NCBI GenBank assembly: GCA_002305505.1
Contig: DBRC01000067.1
Location: 1 to 16,119 of the forward strand
Direction of reading: 5' to 3'
Length of the DNA stretch: 16,119 nucleotides
Source of the DNA: Prevotella sp. UBA1378
Lineage (GTDB): Bacteria; Bacteroidota; Bacteroidia; Bacteroidales; Bacteroidaceae
Position 1 is the first letter of the stretch. The number at the start of each line of letters is the position of its first letter. Both the position numbers and the translations under genes were made by a program. The notes below the pieces were generated by a model that ran no database searches, was not told the origin of the DNA, and saw only the letters and a list, made by a program, of their open reading frames with translations. Below are positions 1 to 7,539 of the stretch, one piece after another.

Positions 1-25
1 CGTTGGCGGGCAACGGGCAACTATC

Positions 26-97
26 GGTTTTGATTTTTGACCATTTTTCTGAGATAATTGGCCAAAAATCTCAGAAAAATGGCCAAAAATCAAAACC
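26..97. repeat. Long near-perfect inverted repeat (hairpin)
   Basis: Arms 26-55 and 68-97 are 30 bases each and complementary with a single mismatch, around a 12-base spacer at 56-67. The spacer contains TTGGCCAA, itself palindromic, and the GGCCAAAAATC word occurs twice. Transcripts of either strand would fold into a long A/U-rich stem. The left part of the same module recurs, inverted, at the right edge of the window (about 16083-16119), where the window cuts it off. This is the outer half of a composite intergenic repeat. No coding function is supported. Confidence 0.9.
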
Positions 98-190
98 GGG
101 GTATACCCTCCGCCTTGCAACGGCCATGCCGCCGCAGCGCAAGGGGGGGACCGCCGTCCGGATTAACGTGATATCCTTATCCCGAACTCA
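61..190 (+). repeat. Composite intergenic repeat, left copy
   Basis: Read on the minus strand, this stretch matches the right end of the window (15991-16119): a GGGATAAG module, then TAATCCGGACGGCGGT, a G/C run, a GC-rich hairpin, then GATTTTTGGCCATTTTTCTGA. By eye the two copies agree at most positions, with a few substitutions and small indels, including a different length of the G/C run. Within it, bases 115-144 can fold as CTTGC/GCAAG plus CGGC/GCCG around CATGCC. The copies are in opposite orientation and nearly 16 kb apart. It looks like a dispersed non-coding repeat of the REP/BIME or MITE kind; which class is not decidable here. Confidence 0.8.
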
Positions 191-230
191 AGTATATATT
201 TTTAATGAAAGTGAATTTCCTCCAGGTAAA

Positions 231-263
231 TTGCGAATGTTCACGGGATTTTCCGTAACTTTG
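231..263 (+). promoter_or_regulatory. Candidate Bacteroidetes-type promoter for the ThrE gene
   Basis: TAACTTTG at 256-263 fits the Bacteroidetes -7 consensus TAnnTTTG. TTG at 231-233 is a possible -33 element with a 22-base spacer, slightly longer than usual. Transcription would start near 268-272, giving a leader of about 50 bases to the ATG at 321. The promoter lies just downstream of the repeat module that ends near 190. Confidence 0.5.
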
Positions 264-320
264 CACATTGGAACAAGGCCTCTGACCAATATACAATATA
301 ATTAAATAAGGTAAAAGAAC

Positions 321-1625
321 ATGCAGACACCGATAATGGACGATATACATCAAAAGATTAAAAAAACCACTATCTTCCTTGCAGAGTATGCCGCCACACA
401 AATGGCCGTCGGCGTACAGACATCGCGCATACAAATCAACACCGAACGTATCGCCAATGCTTTCGGATACCATGCCAATCTGCTCATCTTCCCGAAAACG
501 CTGAGCATCACTCTACATAATCAAACACGCGACCACTCATACACCTATGTGAAGCATACGCCGGCATTGCCCTTGAACTTCAAAACCAACATGAAGCTAT
601 CGGAACTGTCATGGCAGGCCTACGACGAGCAGCTGCCGCTCGACGAACTACGGGAGCGGTTCAAGCAAATTGTCAGCCTGCCCCGTGAAAGTCCATGGAC
701 TGTGCTGTTTCTCGTCTCGTGCGCCAATGCCTGCTTCTGCCGGCTCTTCGATGGCAACCTTACCTCGATGGCCATCGTATGGGTAGCCACTTTTGTAGGT
801 TTCCTTCTCCGGCAACAACTCACCAAACGGGGTATGAGTGCCCTTGGTATATTCACGATATGCGCATTTGTATCAACGATGATTGGCGCCACTGATTATA
901 TGTTTATCCACGGAGGCACGGAAGACATATCGCTCGGTACGTCGATGCTTTATCTCGTGCCGGGTGTACCGCTGATTAACGGTGTGATGGATATCATCGA
1001 CCACCACGTGCTTAACGGTATCGCCCGACTGGCCAACGCCTGCATGCTCATCGTCTGCATAGCATTAGGCTTATCCGTTACACTGCTCATTACAGACGTC
1101 AGCCCGCTCATATACACAAAAGTGATGCGCCCCGACATCTTCGAAGCCGCCATCCAAGACGGCCTCTTTGCAGCCATTGCAGGGCTCGGCTTCGCCATCA
1201 TCTCCAATCCGCCGCGCAAGGCATTGGCCATCTGCATGTTTTTGGCATGCGTGGGCCATGGCATACGTTATTTCCTCATGCATCATTCTTCCATCATGAT
1301 GGACCAGGCCTTTGCTTCAACCCTCGCAGGGCTCAGCATCGGGCTCCTGTCCATTATCTTTGCCAAGCGCATCCATTGCCCTGCCGAATGCTTCGCTTTC
1401 CCGAGCTTGTTGCCGATGGTGCCGGGAATGTTCGCCTACAAGGCCGTCCGCGACATCATCAATATCGTGCGGCTGCCCGACTCCTACACATCCGAATATG
1501 TGGTGCGTTTCTTCCATAACTCTACGCTCACGCTCCTTGTTATGGCTGGCATGGTTGTGGGTTGCGTCATCCCTATCTTCATCTTCCACCGCCAGTCATT
1601 CTCTGTTACGCGATCGAAAAGTTAG
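321..1625 (+). CDS. Threonine/serine exporter family protein (ThrE, fused two-domain form)
   Basis: Inner-membrane exporter of the ThrE family, expected to move threonine or serine out of the cell; substrate is inferred from the family. The 434-residue protein has a soluble N-terminal region (about 1-122) followed by roughly ten hydrophobic segments between 124 and 423. It reads as two consecutive modules. The first (about 10-255) is ThrE/DUF1212-like, with the loop LVPGVPLINGVMD at 212-224. The second (about 272-425) is ThrE_2-like, with the related loop LPMVPGMFAYKA at 364-375. Some bacteria encode these halves as two genes, so this is the fused arrangement. The ATG at 321 is chosen because it follows the promoter candidate at a normal distance; an in-frame ATG at 336 is an alternative. 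No strong Shine-Dalgarno is visible. The stop codon overlaps that of the convergent GH28 gene. Confidence 0.88.
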   Translation: MQTPIMDDIHQKIKKTTIFLAEYAATQMAVGVQTSRIQINTERIANAFGYHANLLIFPKTLSITLHNQTRDHSYTYVKHTPALPLNFKTNMKLSELSWQAYDEQLPLDELRERFKQIVSLPRESPWTVLFLVSCANACFCRLFDGNLTSMAIVWVATFVGFLLRQQLTKRGMSALGIFTICAFVSTMIGATDYMFIHGGTEDISLGTSMLYLVPGVPLINGVMDIIDHHVLNGIARLANACMLIVCIALGLSVTLLITDVSPLIYTKVMRPDIFEAAIQDGLFAAIAGLGFAIISNPPRKALAICMFLACVGHGIRYFLMHHSSIMMDQAFASTLAGLSIGLLSIIFAKRIHCPAECFAFPSLLPMVPGMFAYKAVRDIINIVRLPDSYTSEYVVRFFHNSTLTLLVMAGMVVGCVIPIFIFHRQSFSVTRSKS

Positions 1626-2971
1626 ATAGCCACGCCGTTGATTTTAACGTTCTTCACTACCGTATTCTCAATGGTCCCTTTGTCGAACGCATTTTTTTGA
1701 TCTGTTACGTTGATGTTCTCGAAAGTAAAGTCTAATAGGCGGTATTTATCCGACGTGCCCACATCAAAGAAGTTCTTGCAATCCATCCGTATATTGCGCA
1801 AGGTGATGTTATTACACTGCGAAAGCGGCATATCGTCGCGTTTTTCCGGTTTAAAGAACTGCGTCCAAGGGCGCACAACCAAGAACGAAGCGCAGTCGCC
1901 CTCCAAATCCTCACAAGTAACGTATTCATAATGCTGCGGAGTATCGGGACGCATCTTCAGCCACAATACACGGTTGGCATCGGTAATTTTACAACGGCGA
2001 AGAATCACGTTGCGGTCGTGCAGGCTTTCGCTGCCCAGCGTCAAGCAGCCATGCACCCTGCCGTAGGTGCAGTTTTGAATGATAATGTTCGAGCATGGAC
2101 CGTTGTCGGCATCCTTGTCGGCCCATGTGCCTTTTCCGCCTTTCAGCACTACGGCATCATCATTCACACTCATGTAACAACCGTTGATAAGCACGTCGTT
2201 ACATACGTCGAGGTCGATAGCATCCGAACTGGGTGCCCCTTTCTTAAAGTCGGGGGCCAGCACGCCTTTCGTAGGGGCATAAATATAAGCATCTAAATAT
2301 CGTACACGGCTGCATTTATAAAGATGGTTTGTCCAAAACGGACTGTTAATTAAATGCACATCCTGCACGGTGATATTCTTCGAGTTGGAAATGTATACCA
2401 ACCGGGGGCGGAGAGCTTCCAAATTGGTGCAGTTCCTGTTGTACTGGCGACGAATCCAGAACTCCTCCCAATAGTTGAATCCGTTGCCGTTGATGGTGCC
2501 CTTGCCCGCTATGGTAAACCCGTCGACCCCATCGGCATTGATCAGGGCGGCAAAATATTGCAGTGTCTGTCCCTCCATGCGTGTTTTCAATATTTCAAAA
2601 TGCCGGATGCGGTCGCTCCCTTTCAGTTCCGCTCCCGTTTCGAGGTAAAGATGCGTGCCCTGCTTGAAAAAAAGCGACCCGCTGGTAAACGTTCCCCTCG
2701 GTATCACGATGACACCGCCGCCCTCGCTGGCAGCACGGTCGATGACAGCTTGTATACGCTGGGTCTGCACTTCATCGGAAAAATTAGCCACTCCATAATC
2801 GGTAATGACGTATTTCTTTCCCAACTTGCCTACGTCTACCTTCGCCGTATCACTGAACCATTCAGGAATCGGTGTCCCGTCGGGGAACATTTCCTGCTGC
2901 TGTTTCTTCTTCCCGAACGATGTTGCACACACCAACACCATTGCCATCGTTAATAGTAATCTTGCTTTCAT
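1622..2971 (-). CDS. Secreted glycoside hydrolase family 28 protein (polygalacturonase-like)
   Basis: Predicted periplasmic or exported pectin-degrading enzyme of 449 residues. A signal peptide is clear (MKARLLLTMAMVLVCATSFG, about 1-20). The rest is a right-handed parallel beta-helix with the family start pattern VITDYGVAN...A at 55-75 and many short N-rich strand repeats (ISNSKNITVQDV and similar). The GH28 active-site blocks are recognisable: SSDAID at 248-253 (the NTD region, with D250), VNDDAV at 269-274 (the catalytic DD pair, D271/D272), VHG at 306-308 (the GHG block), and LKMR at 338-341 (the RxK region in variant form). The NTD and RxK blocks deviate from classical endo-polygalacturonases, so an exo-acting or galacturonan-related specificity is possible. 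No SusC/SusD or regulator gene is next to it in the window. The gene has its own strong promoter at 3003-3033. Confidence 0.88.
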   Translation of the reverse strand: MKARLLLTMAMVLVCATSFGKKKQQQEMFPDGTPIPEWFSDTAKVDVGKLGKKYVITDYGVANFSDEVQTQRIQAVIDRAASEGGGVIVIPRGTFTSGSLFFKQGTHLYLETGAELKGSDRIRHFEILKTRMEGQTLQYFAALINADGVDGFTIAGKGTINGNGFNYWEEFWIRRQYNRNCTNLEALRPRLVYISNSKNITVQDVHLINSPFWTNHLYKCSRVRYLDAYIYAPTKGVLAPDFKKGAPSSDAIDLDVCNDVLINGCYMSVNDDAVVLKGGKGTWADKDADNGPCSNIIIQNCTYGRVHGCLTLGSESLHDRNVILRRCKITDANRVLWLKMRPDTPQHYEYVTCEDLEGDCASFLVVRPWTQFFKPEKRDDMPLSQCNNITLRNIRMDCKNFFDVGTSDKYRLLDFTFENINVTDQKNAFDKGTIENTVVKNVKINGVAI

Positions 2972-3002
2972 TATTATTAATATGTTTTTGATTAGTTTGC
3001 CG

Positions 3003-3033
3003 CAAAGTTACGAAATAATGCTAAAGTGGCAAA
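3003..3033 (-). promoter_or_regulatory. Bacteroidetes-type promoter for the GH28 gene
   Basis: On the minus strand, TTTG (3033-3030) and TAACTTTG (3010-3003) are separated by 19 bases. This matches the Bacteroidetes sigma-ABfr -33/-7 pattern very well. The start of transcription would be near 2996, leaving a leader of about 25 bases before the ATG at 2971. Confidence 0.72.
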
Positions 3034-3302
3034 GTAATTTTAGAAGATTAACGCAAATCGGCCTTAAAATAAGGGCAATACAAAGAAATATGGGAAATAT
3101 TGAAAAATGACAGGATGCAAATTTGGGAGGATTGATGAAGGAGTTAGGTTGCCAAATCGTAACCCGTTTACGACCTCGTTGACAGTTAAACTTTTCTAAA
3201 TCCGAAGGGTGTAAAATCGCAGAATGACGAACTTCACTCCGATTGGTTTTCAATGATACGAACTGCACTGTTTTGCCGAAAAAGCAATTCGGAAATTGGT
3301 AT
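3034..3302. other. Intergenic stretch at the left edge of the accessory block
   Basis: About 270 bases with no supportable gene. Short reading frames exist but lack any family resemblance. It separates the GH28 promoter from the integrase remnant and is the most likely place for the left junction of an inserted element. A small dyad (CGTAA, 5 bases, TTACG) lies near 3160-3175. No convincing attachment site was found. Confidence 0.4.
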
Positions 3303-3310
3303 TATCTTTG
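3303..3310 (+). promoter_or_regulatory. -7 box upstream of the integrase remnant
   Basis: TATCTTTG fits TAnnTTTG exactly and lies 27 bases before the ATG at 3338. No well-spaced -33 TTTG is visible; the nearest, at 3272-3275, is 27 bases upstream. It is probably the relic of the integrase promoter. Confidence 0.4.
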
Positions 3311-3337
3311 CAGCCCGAATTAAAAAAGGATTGAAGT

Positions 3338-3547
3338 ATGTCAAGAAGCACATTCAACATTCTCTTCTATGCCAACAAGAGCAAGGAGAAAAACGGAATT
3401 GTCCCTATCATGGGATGAGTAACAATCAACGGAACGCAGTCGCAGTTCAGTTGTAAGAAGAATATCCCAATGTCTATGTGGGATGTAAAGGGCAATTGTG
3501 CCAAGGGAAGAAGCAAGGAGGCTTTGCAGATTAACCGTGACCTTTGA
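3338..3547 (+). pseudogene. N-terminal remnant of a tyrosine recombinase (integrase)
   Basis: Frame 3338 reads MSRSTFNILFYANKSKEKNG, then IVPIMG, a TGA stop at 3416-3418, then VTINGTQSQFSCKKNIPMSM, WDVKGNCAKGRSKEALQINR and DL, then TGA at 3545-3547. This is the arm-type DNA-binding N-terminus typical of Bacteroides integrases of conjugative and mobilizable elements. In such proteins the segment reads approximately R-S-T-F...LFY...NG..PIMGR(V/I)T.NG...QFS(C/T)K......W(D/N)...G......AL..N. The first stop lies where Arg normally follows PIMG, consistent with a CGA to TGA change. Only about 70 codons survive of a protein that normally has about 400; the core-binding and catalytic domains are absent. 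It marks a dead integration event next to the defence genes. Confidence 0.82.
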
Positions 3548-3609
3548 GGTGATACTGACGAATGTAGGCCGTAAACAATTCCAACAAAGGTGACGATTTG
3601 GATTAAGAT

Positions 3610-3651
3610 ATTGTTGCCAGTTTACTTCTATATGGAGGAACTGGCAACAAT
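3610..3651 (-). terminator. Hairpin at the end of the defence operon
   Basis: ATTGTTGCCAGTT (3610-3622) and AACTGGCAACAAT (3639-3651) form a perfect 13-base inverted repeat with a 16-base loop. It sits one base past the stop codon of the PLD-like frame (3653). No long U run follows on the minus strand, so it is not a textbook intrinsic terminator, but the position makes a 3'-end role likely. Confidence 0.6.
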
Positions 3652-3652
3652 T

Positions 3653-4126
3653 CTATTTCTCAATAATAGAGGCAAATAAATTCGTGGCTATCTCAGCATT
3701 CTTGAATCTAATGAGATTGTCCTCAATAGAGTGGTAACCAAGGATGTTGACGCTGCCATACCATATAATGCTCTTGTCGATAATAGCAGTATGTAGGGAA
3801 AGACGGTCGATTGTGACAACAATAATCCCTTGATGTAGCAAACGAAGAGTATCATCGTTCTCTTCTTTTGTATAGAGTACAACTTCTATTCCATTTGCAG
3901 CTAAATCAATAAGTCGCTCTGCTATTTGTGTGTTCCTACCAATCTTTACTCTGGGACATGAAATAACAATAGAACGTTTACACTGAGTCAAGTCTGAAAT
4001 AAATGGTTGCACGAAGTTCTGACCATCATAGATTAAGTCAGCTGTTGGGAATAGACTTTCAAACATCTCATTATTTCTAATTCTATAACCGATTGAGGCA
4101 TATCCTTTCAGACGTTTACGATACAT
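3653..4126 (-). CDS. PLD/HKD-like C-terminal fragment of the TOTE helicase protein
   Basis: A 157-residue frame with one PLD-like repeat. Region 30-95 (LIYDGQNFVQPFISDL, then VVLYTKEEN) resembles the alpha/beta core of the fold. Region 111-126 (LHTAIIDKSIIWYGSVN) resembles the HKD signature HxKx4D...GSxN. The Lys is missing: after His112 the sequence goes straight to TAIID, as if two residues had been lost, so phosphodiesterase activity is doubtful. There is no visible ribosome binding site before the ATG at 4126. The six codons upstream (VPVCES) are in frame with the preceding gene, separated from it only by TGA at 4145-4147. TOTE-type helicase proteins often carry such a domain at their C-terminus, so this is read as the tail of the same gene and not as an independent one. 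Confidence 0.72.
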   Translation of the reverse strand: MYRKRLKGYASIGYRIRNNEMFESLFPTADLIYDGQNFVQPFISDLTQCKRSIVISCPRVKIGRNTQIAERLIDLAANGIEVVLYTKEENDDTLRLLHQGIIVVTIDRLSLHTAIIDKSIIWYGSVNILGYHSIEDNLIRFKNAEIATNLFASIIEK

Positions 4127-4144
4127 GGATTCGCAAACAGGGAC

Positions 4145-6499
4145 TCATATGTCAATATAATCATAGACTTGCACATCCTTTTTTCCCTCAAGCTCACGAT
4201 GCAGTCGGCCAGCGTATTGTTGCAATCTGCCTTTCCAAGCTATGGGCGATACCAGAAACAGCGTATCGAGACGGGCATAGTCAAAGCCCTCGCCGACATA
4301 CTTGCCTGTGGCAATAATAACAAGTGGCTCAGTAAAAGGTATAGATTGTAGTAATTCCATCTTCTGGCGTTTCTCCTTGATGCTTTCAGAACCAACAAGA
4401 GTAATCACGTTAGGGCAGTGAGGTTTCAGAAATTCTGCCAATATTGTAACATGCAAAGTCCTCTCAGTTAATATTATTGGTGAGCGACCTTCTTTTAAGA
4501 CCTCAATAACATCCTTGACGATAAACAAGTTACGATATTCGTCTTCTGACAGTTGCTGAGCAACCTTCGTAAACGAAAGGTCTTCACCACTTACAGGTCT
4601 GAATGGAGTAAATCGAGGCACAAGCAAACGCAGGAAGGTCTGGTTCTGCATCTGGGCTTTGGCATCAGTAGTATATCTGATTGGGCCACATTGCATGAAG
4701 AGAATGGAGTGATGCCCGTCTTTGCGAAATGGAGTCGCAGTCAGACCATATACATATCGGGCGTTTACAGCCTTCAAAACCTGTTCGTAGTTGACAGCCG
4801 ATATATGATGACACTCATCAGCTATGACCATACCGTAGTCTTTCACAAAGGATTTTACTTCGTTATCTGTCATGCACGATTGCATAAGGGCTATGTCAAT
4901 GATGCCGTGAAGTCTGTTTCCTGATGACGAAAGAGTACCAATAGGCGAGAGATGCTTTTTCCGTTTACGTTTGCCTTCTTCAACTTCGGGAACATCGTCT
5001 ATGACAAGAAATTGCTCCAATCTCTGAACCCATTGGTCAAGTAAGGCTTTGGTATGAACCAATATCAGAGTGTTTACGCCATGCTTGGCAATAAGAGCAA
5101 TACCTGTCGTTGTTTTTCCGAAAGCAGTCGTTGCAAAAAGCACACCAGTACTATTTGTAGCCAAAGCATTAACCGCCTCTTGCTGATTATCCCGGAGTGT
5201 GCCGTTGAAATGAACAGAAATAGGTCTACCGTGATTCGTCTTGTCATCGTAGCGATAAGCAACTCCTTTCTCTTTAAGCAATGTAGTGACAGCATCCTCA
5301 CATCCACGAGGTAGGGCAAGATATTCATCCGTTAAGTCGGCACATGAAATGATACGTGGTGTTGAATAGGTGGAGAGTCGCATTGCCTGTTTGCTATAGA
5401 ATTCAGGATTGCGGAAGGAGGCGATACGTCTGAGGTGGTTAAGAACCTTTGATGACAATTGGCTTAATGGTATATAGAGCATATTCGAACGAGTGACAAC
5501 AATCTCTGACGAGAAGTCTGATTTTTCAATCTTGGTTGCAACGGGGACTTCCCAAGGCTTGTTCTCGCTGGTCTTTGACAATTCACCAAGTGGCAGGATG
5601 TTAGAAGTCTGTCTCAATATCTCTTCTAACGCATCCTCTGAAAGTTTCTTCACATTCATCAAATACTCCCATTGATCATCGTATGGCTCGAAATACTCAT
5701 TCACGAACACACTATTGCCATTTTTACGAGCATTGCCTTGTAAGGGAAGAGCTACAAGATTACCAAGACCTCCTTCTGGCAATGTGTCCTGATTAGGAAA
5801 GAATCTGTCATATGACTTGAAATCAATCTTCCCGTTTCTATTCATTGCTTCTGTAAGGATGGCATTGCCCAATCTTCTGGCTTTCACCGCCAGCACAGGA
5901 GTCCCAAAGAATATCCACACATGAGCACCATTGCCAGAACGAGAACGCTCGACTGAACAAGGGACGCCCCAACTCTTACACACACCGACAAATGCCAATA
6001 CATCTTCCTGATAGCCATGTTCACAGTTCTTGTCATCAAAGTCAGTGCATAACAGGTTGCATGTATTATCCTCTTTGAGGACATAAAGGCCAATAACATC
6101 TTCACAATTGACATTCTTTCCTTCCAAATGATGGTAAAAATCATCGTATGTCAACGGCAAAAACTGACGATTTGGGCATTCTGCACATTTATGAGCCTTC
6201 TTGTCGCAAAGTTGATGGTTCCACTCATTCTGACAAACAGGCTGATAACCAGACTTACCGCTTGCTTTGCTATACCAGCGTCTGGCGAAAACATCCTCAC
6301 GTCCTTTGAACAGATTCCGAAACAGTTCAATCTTTTCCTGTAGCGACAATTTCCGCATGGCTGTCGGCTCCTGAACAACAGGCACAACATCTTCACCAAG
6401 CCGTTTTCTCAACTCAGTATTTTCGACTTCCAGCTTCCTGATTCGTTCAAGAAGTTGCTGCCGTTCTTTCATCCACTCCCGATAATTCCCTAACGGCAT
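4145..6499 (-). CDS. TOTE conflict-system primase-helicase (AEP primase plus SF2 helicase), truncated by an in-frame stop
   Basis: Predicted cytoplasmic defence protein of 784 residues. Order of parts: a short N-terminal coiled coil (about 8-35, LERIRKLEVENTELRKRL); an archaeo-eukaryotic-type primase domain (about 50-290) with a Cys cluster C89, C98, C105, C108, the metal-binding pair D153-F-D155 in CTDFDDK, and SGNGAHVWIFF (188-198) with H193; and an SF2 helicase (about 433-784). The helicase has a Walker A-like ATTAFGKT (456-463), DECHH (561-565), LTATP (586-590) and QQYAGRLHR (760-768). The first Walker glycine is Ala459, which may be normal for this family. In frame after the TGA at 4145-4147 come VPVCES and the PLD-like frame, so the full product would be 948 residues if the stop were absent. 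It starts 5 bases after the AbiEii stop, so it is probably co-transcribed and translationally coupled. The TOTE assignment is from domain order and motifs. Confidence 0.85.
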   Translation of the reverse strand: MPLGNYREWMKERQQLLERIRKLEVENTELRKRLGEDVVPVVQEPTAMRKLSLQEKIELFRNLFKGREDVFARRWYSKASGKSGYQPVCQNEWNHQLCDKKAHKCAECPNRQFLPLTYDDFYHHLEGKNVNCEDVIGLYVLKEDNTCNLLCTDFDDKNCEHGYQEDVLAFVGVCKSWGVPCSVERSRSGNGAHVWIFFGTPVLAVKARRLGNAILTEAMNRNGKIDFKSYDRFFPNQDTLPEGGLGNLVALPLQGNARKNGNSVFVNEYFEPYDDQWEYLMNVKKLSEDALEEILRQTSNILPLGELSKTSENKPWEVPVATKIEKSDFSSEIVVTRSNMLYIPLSQLSSKVLNHLRRIASFRNPEFYSKQAMRLSTYSTPRIISCADLTDEYLALPRGCEDAVTTLLKEKGVAYRYDDKTNHGRPISVHFNGTLRDNQQEAVNALATNSTGVLFATTAFGKTTTGIALIAKHGVNTLILVHTKALLDQWVQRLEQFLVIDDVPEVEEGKRKRKKHLSPIGTLSSSGNRLHGIIDIALMQSCMTDNEVKSFVKDYGMVIADECHHISAVNYEQVLKAVNARYVYGLTATPFRKDGHHSILFMQCGPIRYTTDAKAQMQNQTFLRLLVPRFTPFRPVSGEDLSFTKVAQQLSEDEYRNLFIVKDVIEVLKEGRSPIILTERTLHVTILAEFLKPHCPNVITLVGSESIKEKRQKMELLQSIPFTEPLVIIATGKYVGEGFDYARLDTLFLVSPIAWKGRLQQYAGRLHRELEGKKDVQVYDYIDI

Positions 6500-6504
6500 A
6501 GATA

Positions 6505-7539
6505 TTATAACGTCATTTGGCGGAATCGATTCTGTAACTCTTCAAGCCGCTTTAACAGTGCATCAAAGTCCAAAGGGTTGCCATAGATAAAACTCGACTT
6601 CATATTCTCGTAGTCACTACGGAACCTGTTTTGTATCTCCCCAACAGGACAAAAAGAAATCTTGTCTGGCATATCCAGTGAATAGTCAACACCACCGACA
6701 TGATAGAACTTTTTGCGATGTTCCACAATCTCGGTATATAGAAGCACATCCTGCAATGCAGATCTCGCGTATTCAGTATCCATCAGTTTCTCCAAATCAT
6801 AGAGGTGTCGGCTCATGCGAAGTATCCTTGGATGCCTGCGCTGGTATTCTTCATTCAGGAGAAAGGCTTTCTCAAGGAAGGTGCGCGATGGGGATATGGT
6901 AGCAATATCGGTCATTGTCTCACCGTCATCATCCTTGAACTCATCAGAAATTAACGAAGAAATATGCTTCACCTCAAATGGTTCTTTCATCGACAGACAA
7001 CTGATTTCAATCTTCACGACAGGCTTCACGTATGAATGACCAGAATTGAAAATGCTGGGATAGTGTACCAATAGCACTGTCGGGTCTGCGTCATGGTCTA
7101 TAGGCTTTTCACCTTCTGCAGTCATGTGAGTTGTGACTGCTTCCACTTTCACGTCAAGCCCTATTTCTTTAAGTTTGCTTTCAAGTTCACTTTTCAGTTC
7201 ACCATGCACAAAGTCGCGAGAGGCCTTTCGTAGCATCTTTATCTGGTTATTGTTCTCGCATCTGGCACACGCAACACCCTTTTCTGTTAGGAAGAAGTCA
7301 CGATATAGAGCAATGTCAATGTCTTCACTGAATCGGTTGATGATGTTCCAGCCCTTGCTCAAACTGGTGCCTCCCTTGAAATAAGTGTACTTTGATGTGC
7401 TCAGTTCAAACAATGCCTTTAGTACGGTTGTCACCCACCAGTCTTTTTCTACCGATTCTTGGTTGATGTTCTTCAAGTCCGATATACGGTTGACCATATA
7501 AAGACGGTCTGCCAGATTATTATTTATCCATCTACTCAT
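6505..7539 (-). CDS. AbiEii-type nucleotidyltransferase toxin
   Basis: Predicted toxin of an AbiE (type IV in the usual naming) toxin-antitoxin pair, 344 residues, nucleotidyltransferase-fold DUF1814 family. Characterised relatives transfer nucleotides onto RNA targets such as tRNA; that activity here is inferred. Visible motifs are KGGTSLSKGW (55-64, the GS-like nucleotide-binding block), RFSEDIDIAL (69-78, metal-binding D73 and D75), KIEISC (176-181), and SRTFLEKAFLL (218-228, with conserved Lys224). All key residues appear intact. The ATG at 7539 overlaps the last 8 bases of the antitoxin gene, the normal coupled arrangement, and AGAGA lies before it. The downstream primase-helicase follows after 5 bases. 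Confidence 0.9.
   Translation of the reverse strand: MSRWINNNLADRLYMVNRISDLKNINQESVEKDWWVTTVLKALFELSTSKYTYFKGGTSLSKGWNIINRFSEDIDIALYRDFFLTEKGVACARCENNNQIKMLRKASRDFVHGELKSELESKLKEIGLDVKVEAVTTHMTAEGEKPIDHDADPTVLLVHYPSIFNSGHSYVKPVVKIEISCLSMKEPFEVKHISSLISDEFKDDDGETMTDIATISPSRTFLEKAFLLNEEYQRRHPRILRMSRHLYDLEKLMDTEYARSALQDVLLYTEIVEHRKKFYHVGGVDYSLDMPDKISFCPVGEIQNRFRSDYENMKSSFIYGNPLDFDALLKRLEELQNRFRQMTL

Noticed and set aside
3..305. 100-codon frame over the left repeat
   Set aside because: It runs through hairpins and the promoter region and translates the repeat; no protein features.
3008..3268. 86-codon minus-strand frame near the GH28 promoter
   Set aside because: It overlaps the GH28 promoter and shows no family resemblance or start signals.
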